Positions 16,009-20,673 of a stretch of 20,673 nucleotides of DNA are shown here, one piece after another. Below the pieces are notes generated by a model, which was not told the origin of the DNA, did no database searches, and worked only from the letters and a program-made list of their open reading frames with translations. Source of the DNA: a virus; IMG/VR virus record IMGVR_UViG_3300012203_000009, positions 1 to 20,673 of that record; one strand, written 5' to 3'. Positions within the stretch are counted from its first letter, which is position 1. Every line of letters starts with the position of its first letter. Position numbers and translations under genes: made by a program.

Positions 16009-16019
16009 TGGCTCACCTC

Positions 16020-16349
16020 ATGGCCAGCAAAATCCGCGAACGCATCGTCTCCAACGCCGTACGCTGTTTCGCCGCGCACGGTTATTCCGGTTGTTCCACA
16101 AAAGCAATTGCACAGCGCGCGAACGTCACCGAGGGTTCACTATTCCGGCTGTGCTGCTCCAAAGAGAAACTATTCACCGAGGCTTTGTCGCTGGCGCTCG
16201 CATCTAAAAAGAGCCGCACCACGTACCGCCGTCTCGTGGCCTTCGCGCTCCTCGAGCAGAAGGGTCTGAACGACGCCAACGTGAAAGCTCTCCGCCACTT
16301 CTCCGCAAGCTGTCCGCTCATCCGGGAACTCCGCTCGATCTGTAAGTGA
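16020..16349 (+). CDS. TetR-type HTH-only regulator
   Basis: 109 aa from ATG 16020. An upstream in-frame ATG at 15897 would lie in the spanin gene and adds Arg-rich shadow sequence, so it is not used. Residues about 5-55 match the TetR_N helix-turn-helix: RIVSNAVRCFAAHGYSG, then STKAIAQRANVTEGSLF and SKEKLFTEAL. Canonical TetR proteins are about 200 aa with a C-terminal ligand/dimer domain. Here only about 50 basic residues follow, so this is a DNA-binding module without the usual sensor. The FRLCCSKEKLF segment replaces the family's usual Y-x-x-F-x-S-K-x-x-L. It precedes two inverted repeats and the recombinase promoter, so it may repress or activate recombination. The target is inferred. 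Confidence 0.65.
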   Translation: MASKIRERIVSNAVRCFAAHGYSGCSTKAIAQRANVTEGSLFRLCCSKEKLFTEALSLALASKKSRTTYRRLVAFALLEQKGLNDANVKALRHFSASCPLIRELRSICK

Positions 16350-16360
16350 CAAATTATTTA

Positions 16361-16387
16361 CAATCTTGGAATCCCGCGCCAAGATTG
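16361..16387. promoter_or_regulatory. Perfect 9-bp inverted repeat, operator or hairpin
   Basis: CAATCTTGG (16361-16369), a 9-base spacer, and CCAAGATTG (16379-16387) are exact reverse complements. The repeat begins 11 bases after the TetR-like stop. It could bind a dimeric HTH protein. Alternatively it could form an RNA hairpin. No T-run follows on the + strand, whereas on the minus strand the stem is followed by an A/T-rich stretch. Confidence 0.55.
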
Positions 16388-16390
16388 GCG
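16377..16390. promoter_or_regulatory. Overlapping compact palindrome CGCCAA-GA-TTGGCG
   Basis: Arms of 6 bases (16377-16382 and 16385-16390) are exact reverse complements around GA. It shares sequence with the right arm of the 16361-16387 repeat, so in RNA the two structures would compete, although a 2-base loop would first have to open. It could be a second half-site arrangement in the operator. Confidence 0.35.
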
Positions 16391-16408
16391 TCGTAGTAAA
16401 CGCTACGA
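16391..16408. promoter_or_regulatory. Perfect 6-bp inverted repeat TCGTAG-N6-CTACGA
   Basis: TCGTAG (16391-16396) and CTACGA (16403-16408) are exact reverse complements with a 6-base centre. It is 3 bases from the end of the first repeat and 20 bases upstream of the candidate -35, a plausible position for a regulator binding site. Confidence 0.4.
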
Positions 16409-16428
16409 AAAATAACCGTACACTTCTG

Positions 16429-16458
16429 TTGACATTGCATCCTGAGTAAGAGTAAAGT
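16429..16458 (+). promoter_or_regulatory. Candidate sigma70 promoter for the recombinase operon
   Basis: TTGACA (16429-16434) is a perfect -35. TAAAGT (16453-16458) matches the -10 consensus at four of six bases with an 18-base spacer. A tandem GAGTAAGAGTAA overlaps the -10 region. The promoter would serve the 58-aa gene at 16541 and the serine recombinase at 16701. It lies in the 191-bp stretch between 16350 and 16540, which otherwise holds only the inverted repeats. Confidence 0.5.
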
Positions 16459-16540
16459 CCGACCTCGCGTCTCTGTTCGATGGCGAGCGAACGGCGGCAA
16501 ATCGTTTTTTCTTTCTGTCCCCAGGAAGGATGTTTTATCC

Positions 16541-16717
16541 GTGCCGGACCCAGGGTTAGTGGATGCGCTGTTCGAAGTGGGAAAGCAACGCCAGCAGATA
16601 CTGCAAAACCTCCGAAGTGCCTACGAGAAGAAAGACCTCGAAGCCGTTCTCGTTCACGTCGCGGAGCTAGTGGGACTCGAAGAGAGTCTGGAAAGGCCGC
16701 GTGAAAAAAGTCATTGA
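16541..16717 (+). CDS. Small protein (58 aa) before the serine recombinase
   Basis: GTG start (16541) with AGGAAGGA at 16523-16530; stop TGA 16715-16717, overlapping the recombinase start by 17 bases. The product is a normal-looking helical protein: VDALFEVGKQRQQILQNLRS, then AYEKKDLEAVLVHVAELVGL and a charged end. It is short and easily missed. A competing frame (16480-16704) gives an Arg/Ser-rich shadow with no start signal of comparable quality. No domain was recognised. Its coupling to the recombinase suggests a small partner, for example a directionality or stability factor, but there is no direct evidence. Confidence 0.6.
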   Translation: MPDPGLVDALFEVGKQRQQILQNLRSAYEKKDLEAVLVHVAELVGLEESLERPREKSH

Positions 16718-18275
16718 ACTCATCCGGGTTTCGACGCAGGCGCAGGCAGGCGACGACCGCGCAAGCATCCCGGCGCAGAAAACGGTGAACCGCAGGACCG
16801 CTGACACCTACGGTTTGACGATCACCAAATCCATCGAGATCACGGACGTCTCGGGGACTGCGGTGCTCCGCGCTCCCGAGATGCAGGAACTGCTCCGGCT
16901 CATCGAGTCGCCGGACATCGCCGGCGTGGTGGTGCGGGAATTCTCCCGCGTCATGCGTCCTGATAACTTCGGCGACTACGTGCTCTTTCAAGTGTTCCAG
17001 GACACCGGCACTTTGTTGTATCTTCCAGATGGTCCTCTCGATCTCAACAGCAAAACAGGAAAACTCGTGGCGGGACTCCGGGCCATCATCGCGGGGAATG
17101 AACTTTCGGAAATCCGGGAGCGCGTCTGGTCCGCGAAGGAAGAGATGCGTCGCGCCGGCAAGCACACCCAGAGCCACATCTGCCTGCCATTCGGCGTGGG
17201 TTACTCGAAGGAAGAGGGATTCTTCTATAAACCCGAAGCCGAACATGTCCGCGAGGCTTTCCGCCGGCTGCTCTCCGGCGAGACCAGTTACACTGAACTC
17301 GCGAAACCGCTCGGGTTCACCCCGCAGGGCATGCACACGATTTTCACCAATCCGATCTACAACGGATGGCGCGTCTACGATAAAAAGCGGGACATGGCGT
17401 CGAAGGCTCGCCGCTACTGTGCCGGCGGACGCCAGGGTGACCGTCCGAAGATTAGCCGCGATCCAGACGAAGTCATTCGCGTCAAGGTGATCTCCTCTCC
17501 GCTCGTGGGAGATGCGGAGTTCCGGCGCGCCCAGGAACTGGTCGCTCGGAAGACGCTCCGCCATTGGAAGCACCGCGCGGACACGAAGCACCGCTTCACC
17601 TATAGCGGGTTCCTGCTCTGTGCCGAGTGCGAGTCTCCGGTCTATGGCAAGGACGCGAGCGGCTTCTACTATGCCTGCCGGCGGCGCCTCTCGAAACTCG
17701 CGAGCGGGAAGTGTCCGACCAACTACATGCGCCAGGAACGGCTGGAGTCGAAGCTCGATGGGATTCTCGCCGAGCGGCTCACCGACCGGGACTTCATCAC
17801 TGAATTACTCAGTGACTTCCACGCCAACTCCGACGCGGCGGCGTCGCGCGGTAGAATCGCCAGGCTCGAACTGGAGATGAAGAAGCTTCGCGAAAAGCGA
17901 GAGCGTGTGCTCGATATTTATTTGGAGGGCATTCTTTCACGCGCGGATCGGGACCAGCGGCTCGGCGAGGTCGACGCGCGAATCCAGATGACGGAGGAGA
18001 TGCTGCTCCGAGAAGTGCCAGCTCCGACGGTGTCGGTGCGCTCGCTGATGACGGCGTTCGCTCCGCTCTTCGATTGGCAGTTTATGAACCGGGAGAGCAA
18101 GAGGAGGATTCTGTCGGTGACCATCCCCGAGATTCGCGTATCGAACTACCAGGTACGCGGCATCTCGGTGACGTCGCCGACTTTTTTTTGTGGCGAAGAG
18201 GTAACCCACTTCCGTGCGGGTTCCCTAATAGCTACGAGAAGTCCTGAACGCCTCTTCATCCCCCTAAACCTATGA
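16701..18275 (+). CDS. Large serine recombinase (phage integrase/resolvase family)
   Basis: 524 aa from GTG 16701 with GGAAAGG just upstream. The catalytic domain (about 1-140) starts KKVIELIRVSTQ, placing the nucleophile at Ser11 with Arg9. A second conserved cluster reads REFSRVMRP (Arg83, Arg86), and ELSEIRERVWSAKEEM begins the long helix. The recombinase domain (about 155-285) includes FTNPIYNGWRVY. A zinc ribbon follows with C307, C310, C326 and C338. A coiled coil occupies about 380-435, the usual subunit-contact helices of large serine integrases. The C-terminus ends GEEVTHFRAGSLI. It could integrate or excise the element or mobilise a nested one. A run of eight T bases lies near the 3' end. 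Confidence 0.88.
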   Translation: MKKVIELIRVSTQAQAGDDRASIPAQKTVNRRTADTYGLTITKSIEITDVSGTAVLRAPEMQELLRLIESPDIAGVVVREFSRVMRPDNFGDYVLFQVFQDTGTLLYLPDGPLDLNSKTGKLVAGLRAIIAGNELSEIRERVWSAKEEMRRAGKHTQSHICLPFGVGYSKEEGFFYKPEAEHVREAFRRLLSGETSYTELAKPLGFTPQGMHTIFTNPIYNGWRVYDKKRDMASKARRYCAGGRQGDRPKISRDPDEVIRVKVISSPLVGDAEFRRAQELVARKTLRHWKHRADTKHRFTYSGFLLCAECESPVYGKDASGFYYACRRRLSKLASGKCPTNYMRQERLESKLDGILAERLTDRDFITELLSDFHANSDAAASRGRIARLELEMKKLREKRERVLDIYLEGILSRADRDQRLGEVDARIQMTEEMLLREVPAPTVSVRSLMTAFAPLFDWQFMNRESKRRILSVTIPEIRVSNYQVRGISVTSPTFFCGEEVTHFRAGSLIATRSPERLFIPLNL

Positions 18276-18418
18276 AAACGGGAGCCATCGACAAGTTTGC
18301 ACCTCGCCATCCCCTAGATGACGTGGTCCTTTCCCGCCCGCCGGAGCGGGGCAAAAGTTCCGGCACTAAGGAGACTCGTGAAACCAAGCATCGGAAGGAT
18401 CGTGCATTACTTCGATGA
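18272..18418 (+). CDS. Possible 48-aa ORF coupled to the recombinase stop
   Basis: ATG at 18272 overlaps the recombinase TGA (ATGA) and reads to TGA 18416-18418, giving a short basic peptide (MKTGAIDKFAPRHPLDDVVL..., then Lys/Arg-rich). It overlaps the next gene's start by 41 bases in another frame. Coupling suits a real gene, but there is no separate ribosome binding site and the C-terminal part looks like shadow coding. Low confidence. Confidence 0.2.
   Translation: MKTGAIDKFAPRHPLDDVVLSRPPERGKSSGTKETRETKHRKDRALLR
18337..18350 (+). other. GC-rich hairpin in the gap after the recombinase
   Basis: CCCGC (18337-18341), CGGA loop, GCGGG (18346-18350) form a tight 5-bp stem. No T-run follows. 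It lies between recombinase and the next operon gene, where a serine integrase attP is also commonly found. No attachment core can be identified by eye. Confidence 0.3.
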
Positions 18419-18617
18419 TTGCGGACGGCACCATGCGGCGATCATCACGGAACTTCGCACGGAAGACCGTCCTGGAGACGGCGATGTGGTGAATCTCGCC
18501 GTCTTTCAAAACTGCAGTAAATCCCTCCTTAAGGGCGTTCTATTTGTCGAAGACATTCCCCGGTCAGATCTGATTTCTAAGCCCTGCACGTGGCACTGGC
18601 CGGAGCGCGTCGATTGA
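18378..18617 (+). CDS. Small conserved phage protein (SIGRIVHY...TWHWPER type)
   Basis: 79 aa from GTG 18378 with AAGGAG at 18368-18373. A longer in-frame start at 18318 lacks such a site and adds Arg-rich sequence. It begins KPSIGRIVHYFDDCGRHHAAIITEL and ends CTWHWPERVD. From memory, small phage and prophage proteins with 'P(S/T)xGRxVHY' at the front and 'G.TWHWPE' at the end are widespread in early or regulatory regions of temperate phages, but they have no established function. The compact beta-rich pattern suggests a single small domain. It probably heads the operon leading to the HTH protein. No catalytic motif is visible. Confidence 0.65.
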   Translation: MKPSIGRIVHYFDDCGRHHAAIITELRTEDRPGDGDVVNLAVFQNCSKSLLKGVLFVEDIPRSDLISKPCTWHWPERVD

Positions 18618-18631
18618 AGAAAGGAAAATCC

Positions 18632-18910
18632 GTGTCCAAGAAACCGGAAGGCCAGACGAAATTTGAACAGTTCATTCGCGAGTTCGGTGCGGCTGAACTC
18701 GCGCGGAGGCTCGGGGTCGACCATTCCGCAATCTGCCACTGGCTCCGGGGTTCCACGTCTCCTCATCCAGCGAATGCTCTCAAGATTCAGATGCTCGCAA
18801 AGCGGCGCGGCATCAGTCTCTCGCTCGACGAAATCTACCAGCACTTCCGTGAGGTCCACAGCAAGCTCTACACGACCTCTTCCCTGAAACCCCAACCCGC
18901 GCGCGTCTGA
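18632..18910 (+). CDS. Cro/XRE-type helix-turn-helix DNA-binding protein
   Basis: 92 aa from GTG 18632, preceded by GAAAGGA. An upstream in-frame GTG at 18590 lies inside the previous gene and lacks a site. The protein has FGAAELARRLGVDHSAICHWLRG (about residues 18-40), a clear helix-turn-helix of the Cro/YdaS kind, followed by SPHPANALKIQMLAKRRG, which completes the small DNA-binding fold. The C-terminus is a short helix (LDEIYQHFREVHSKLY). It probably acts as a transcriptional regulator of the early/lysogeny region. It is separate in type from the TetR-like protein upstream, so this region has at least two DNA-binding regulators. Confidence 0.75.
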   Translation: MSKKPEGQTKFEQFIREFGAAELARRLGVDHSAICHWLRGSTSPHPANALKIQMLAKRRGISLSLDEIYQHFREVHSKLYTTSSLKPQPARV

Positions 18911-18954
18911 CGCGATTCCACAAAGGCCAACACTCACGAGGAGGAAAGCGACTT

Positions 18955-19299
18955 ATGGAAGACAACGAAAAGGTAACACTCTCGAACCTTTGCGGCGGCG
19001 CCATCGAGGAAGTTTTCCAGCGCGAGTTCGCGGAGGTGCTCACGAACATCGGGGATGTGAACACGGACCCGGAAGCGAAACGGAAAATCGTTCTCGAGTT
19101 CACGCTCGAGCCGTTCGAGGACCGCTCCGGCGCGCAGGTGACGTTCGCCTGCAAGTCGAAGACGGTTCCGGTCAATGCCGTGAAGGGCACGGTGTTCCTG
19201 CAGCGGCGCGGTCTCGCGATGGTTGCGATCCCGCACGATCCGAAGCAGATCCGGCTATTCGATCCGAAGGCGGCGGCGGCGAACGACAAAACGAACTAG
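18955..19299 (+). CDS. Phage protein of the 'replication terminator protein'-annotated type
   Basis: 114 aa; ATG with AGGAGG at 18939-18944. The pattern LSNLCGGAIEEVFQREFAEVLTNIGDVNTDPEAKRKI, then VLEFTLEPFEDRSGAQVTFACKSKTVPV, resembles small phage proteins often auto-annotated 'replication terminator protein' in Firmicutes phages (GGAL.E......V..NI.DPNT....KR.I...). That name is doubtful and the function is not established. The protein is an alpha then beta layout without membrane segments. It precedes a DUF2303 gene here, a pairing I recall from temperate phages and would like verified. A nucleic-acid metabolism or recombination-accessory role is possible. Confidence 0.7.
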   Translation: MEDNEKVTLSNLCGGAIEEVFQREFAEVLTNIGDVNTDPEAKRKIVLEFTLEPFEDRSGAQVTFACKSKTVPVNAVKGTVFLQRRGLAMVAIPHDPKQIRLFDPKAAAANDKTN

Positions 19300-19338
19300 G
19301 GCCAGGGAGTTCAAATCGAAAGAGGAGGAACGAAATAG

Positions 19339-20085
19339 ATGAGCACTGATGCGGATGCTATCCAGAAAATTCTCACGCTCGCGCCGCCGAACATCCACAA
19401 GATTGGCGACCTCGAGTTCACCGACAAGAAACTGGACCTGATTTACCCGCCGTCGCCCAAGGCGGTCGAATGCTCGACGCTGCAGGGTCTGGTGGACCTG
19501 TTCATGGGCGACCTAGACAACGTGACCCCGGACAAAGTCCTCGTTCACATCACTTCGCCGACGTGCGTCGAACTCATCAGCAAGGATGCCGATGACCACG
19601 GCCGGCGGCGCGTCTGGGTGCAAGCGGAATATCCCGGCTGCGAGTCGTTCAAGTTCGGCGTCTGGCACAACCCGGAGAGTTTCCTCATCTCTGCTCAACA
19701 GGGATTTCAGCGGGTGAAGATCGAGAAGGACGACGGCACGTTCGCTCCCGATCTTGACTATGTGCTGAAGGTCGCTTCGAACATCACCGCAGAAAATGCG
19801 ACCAGCCACGAGGACGACGGATTCGCACAGCGGGTAGCGGTGAAGCAGGGCATCGCTCTCAAGGCCGAAACGGTCCTGAAACCTACGGTGAACCTCGCGC
19901 CATACCGCACCTTCGCGGAAATCGACCAGGTGCTCTCGCAGTTTGTTTTCCGCGCGCGCATCGGCGGTGAATCGATCCAGCTCGCTCTATTCGAAGGCGA
20001 CGGCGGTCGCTGGAAACTCGGGGCGGTCGCTGCGATCAAGACATGGCTCGAGCCCAATTTCGGGGACGTGCCTGTCATCAGCTAA
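19339..20085 (+). CDS. DUF2303 (YfdQ-like) phage protein
   Basis: 248 aa; ATG with AGGAGG at 19323-19328. The C-terminal half carries the DUF2303 signature: LKPTVNLAPYRTFAEIDQ (180-197), SQFVFRARIGG (200-210), and LALFEGDGGRWKLGAVAAIKTWL (215-237). The N-terminal region (about 15-110) contains FTDKKLDLIYPPSPKAVECS and VHITSPTCVELI. The family is common in prophages of Gram-negative bacteria (YfdQ in an E. coli prophage) and its biochemical role is not known. It is the gene before the integrase and its stop overlaps the integrase ATG by one base, so expression is linked. There are no membrane segments or catalytic motifs to suggest a reaction. Confidence 0.8.
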   Translation: MSTDADAIQKILTLAPPNIHKIGDLEFTDKKLDLIYPPSPKAVECSTLQGLVDLFMGDLDNVTPDKVLVHITSPTCVELISKDADDHGRRRVWVQAEYPGCESFKFGVWHNPESFLISAQQGFQRVKIEKDDGTFAPDLDYVLKVASNITAENATSHEDDGFAQRVAVKQGIALKAETVLKPTVNLAPYRTFAEIDQVLSQFVFRARIGGESIQLALFEGDGGRWKLGAVAAIKTWLEPNFGDVPVIS

Positions 20086-20673
20086 TGGAGAAGGTCCCCG
20101 GCATCATCGAGCGCGGCGGGGTCAAGGGCATTTGGTGGATTTCATTCCTTGACCAGGACGGAGTCCGCCACAAGGAAAAAATCGGCATGCACGACGCCGC
20201 GCTCGAAATGCTCCGCATCAGGCGTGCCGAGGTCAAGAGTGGGAGGTACGTCCCAAAGCGTGAGGAGAGAGTGTGGACATTCAGACGATTGGCCGACGAT
20301 GCGATCAAGAAAAAGGCGATCCGTCTGGCGCCGCTCACCATCGCGACGGACAAGATCCGTCTAGGGCAGCTCTACAAGCGCATCGGCGACCTCCGGTACG
20401 ACCGTTTCACCCCGGAGAGAATCGATGCCGTCCTGGGCAACCTCAAGGCATCGGGTCTGAAGGATTCGACCTGCAATCGCTACCGTTCGTTCATCTCGAG
20501 CGTTTTCACTCACGCGGTCTCGACGGGGCGCATGGCCACGAATCCCTGCGCGAAGGTGAAGCGGTTCCCCGAAAGAGCCGGTCGCACGTTGTTCCTATCG
20601 GAGGAGGACGAGAAGAAGCTGAAGCTCGAATTGACGGAGGAGCAGGAGGCGGAGGTGCTCCTCGCGATGCACA
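20085..20673 (+). CDS. int: Phage tyrosine integrase, N-terminal part (cut by window end)
   Basis: ATG 20085 overlaps the DUF2303 TAA by one base (TAATG). 196 codons are visible with no stop. The N-terminal arm-binding domain (about 1-55) reads GIWWISFLDQDGVRHKEKIG then AALEMLRIRRAEVKSGRYVP, the usual arm domain of phage integrases. The core-binding domain (about 65-165) has STCNRYRSFISSVFTHAV and the closing NPCAKVKRFPERAGRTLFLS. The catalytic domain with the Arg-His-Arg-Tyr set would begin after about residue 170 and lies outside the window. It probably integrates the element at a host site. It is the second recombinase in the window, of the other family. No attP core is identifiable. Confidence 0.85.
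   Translation, partial: MEKVPGIIERGGVKGIWWISFLDQDGVRHKEKIGMHDAALEMLRIRRAEVKSGRYVPKREERVWTFRRLADDAIKKKAIRLAPLTIATDKIRLGQLYKRIGDLRYDRFTPERIDAVLGNLKASGLKDSTCNRYRSFISSVFTHAVSTGRMATNPCAKVKRFPERAGRTLFLSEEDEKKLKLELTEEQEAEVLLAMH

Noticed and set aside
15785-16019. Nested o-spanin lipoprotein in the alternative frames of the Rz-like gene
   Set aside because: No frame shows a signal peptide followed by a lipobox cysteine. The visible frames are Arg/Pro-rich shadows.
16480-16704. 74-codon plus-strand frame before the recombinase
   Set aside because: Its second half is a repetitive Arg/Ser-rich string, while the overlapping 58-codon frame has a proper ribosome site and normal composition.
16170-17591. 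Minus-strand open frame of 473 codons over the serine recombinase
   Set aside because: It covers the regulatory gap and the catalytic part of a clear recombinase; composition is shadow-like.
18276-18377. attP site of the serine recombinase
   Set aside because: The place is plausible, but no convincing imperfect inverted repeat around a central dinucleotide could be identified without the matching attB or junction sequences.
1-20673. CRISPR arrays, tRNA or rRNA genes, insertion sequences
   Set aside because: No spaced direct repeats, cloverleaf/T-arm patterns or transposase motifs were found on reading the window.

Overview
The window is the right-hand (late) part of a temperate siphovirus or prophage, followed by its switch, recombination and early module. 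Essentially every gene lies on the + strand. The DNA is GC-rich (around 60% by eye) and most genes carry AGGAGG-like ribosome binding sites. Tail genes of the non-contractile (lambda/GTA-like) lineage and the absence of sheath or baseplate genes indicate a long flexible tail. An Rz-like inner-membrane spanin suggests a diderm host. The style of several proteins would fit a soil bacterium such as an Acidobacteriota member, but that is only an impression.

Layout. 1-166: 3' end of a tail terminator/completion-type gene. 176-4486: major tail protein, tail assembly chaperone with a textbook T_TTT_TTT -1 frameshift site (1433-1439), and tape measure protein. 4487-12079: distal tail, namely two related structural proteins, a 571-aa distal tail protein, the BR0599/DUF2163 hub-type protein with four candidate cluster-binding cysteines, and a 968-aa Phage-tail_3-type tip protein with an N-terminal hydrophobic segment. 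12076-13583: two adhesin/fibre-type genes. 13614-15987: lysis cassette with a small helical protein, three small membrane proteins, a GH19-type endolysin and an Rz-like spanin. Many of these genes overlap by ATGA or GTGA, so translation is probably coupled.

16020-18275 is the most unusual part. A TetR-type DNA-binding domain without a ligand-binding domain is followed by about 190 bp of non-coding DNA. That gap holds two inverted repeats, one of them able to refold into an alternative hairpin, and a plausible sigma70 promoter. The promoter drives a 58-aa gene and a 524-aa large serine recombinase. From 18378 come a small conserved phage protein, a Cro/XRE-type HTH protein, a short protein of the type auto-annotated 'replication terminator protein', and a DUF2303/YfdQ protein. 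The last gene, overlapping DUF2303 by one base and cut by the window end, is the N-terminal two thirds of a phage tyrosine integrase. The element therefore carries recombinases of both families about 3.4 kb apart (start to start).

The strongest points for follow-up are the compact TetR-domain regulator with palindromes beside a recombinase promoter, the coexistence of serine and tyrosine recombinases, a beta-rich module shared by two different tail proteins, and the frameshift site. No CRISPR array, tRNA, rRNA or insertion sequence was seen, and no minus-strand gene could be supported.
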